A stretch of DNA of 6,169 nt, taken from contig RFGQ01000079.1 in the NCBI GenBank assembly GCA_003695865.1, positions 1 to 6,169 of the forward strand, in the 5' to 3' direction. The stretch is from Gemmatimonadota bacterium. GTDB taxonomy: Bacteria; Gemmatimonadota; Gemmatimonadetes; Longimicrobiales; Gaopeijiaceae. The notes under the pieces are model-generated. The model was not told the origin of the DNA. It did not search any database and saw only the letters and a list, made by a program, of their open reading frames with translations. Within the stretch, counting starts at the first letter, position 1. Each line of letters begins with the position of its first letter. Positions 6,167-6,169 of the stretch are shown here, piece by piece. The translations under genes and the position numbers were made by a program.

Positions 6167-6169
6167 CGC

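Noticed and set aside
1..6169. Search for a CRISPR array, tRNA, rRNA, transposon ends or phage genes
   Set aside because: No regularly spaced repeats, cloverleaf, rRNA signature, transposase motif or terminal repeats were seen, and the window looks like chromosomal core DNA.

Overview
This is a very GC-rich bacterial window (about 70% G+C by eye) with five tightly packed protein genes. No rRNA, tRNA, CRISPR array, insertion sequence, phage gene or origin is visible. The wording of the transhydrogenase, the aromatic-amino-acid-type decarboxylase and the NtrY-like kinase would suit a high-GC, Gram-negative-type lineage such as Gemmatimonadota or a relative. That placement is an impression from sequence style and is weak. 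Long open frames antisense to, or out of frame with, every real gene are composition artefacts.

Left part, plus strand: the window opens inside pntB, the beta subunit of the proton-pumping NAD(P) transhydrogenase, which lacks only its N-terminal tip. After 36 bp and a good Shine-Dalgarno comes a small four-helix membrane protein that I cannot name. These two genes look co-transcribed.

Right part, minus strand, reading from the right edge leftward: an NtrY-like membrane sensor histidine kinase (starting at or just beyond the window edge), then a stand-alone RsbRD-N-type helical protein, then a group II PLP-dependent amino-acid decarboxylase. The decarboxylase converges on the membrane-protein gene over a 104-bp spacer that can fold into nested hairpins. 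The minus-strand genes are separated by 126 and 161 bp. Each gap has a GC-rich hairpin shortly after a stop codon, and the first also has a plausible sigma-70-type promoter. The three genes may therefore be separate transcription units rather than one operon.

Functionally, pntB with its unseen pntA partner balances NADH and NADPH using the proton gradient. The kinase and the RsbRD-N-type protein look like signalling parts whose partners (a response regulator; an RsbT- or STAS-type partner) are not in the window. The decarboxylase would make an amine from an aromatic or related amino acid. I see no evidence of a defence system, a mobile island or a clearly new system. The points most worth checking are an 8-C homopolymer at the start of the decarboxylase gene, the stand-alone RsbRD-N-type protein beside the kinase, the unnamed membrane protein behind pntB, and the intergenic hairpins.
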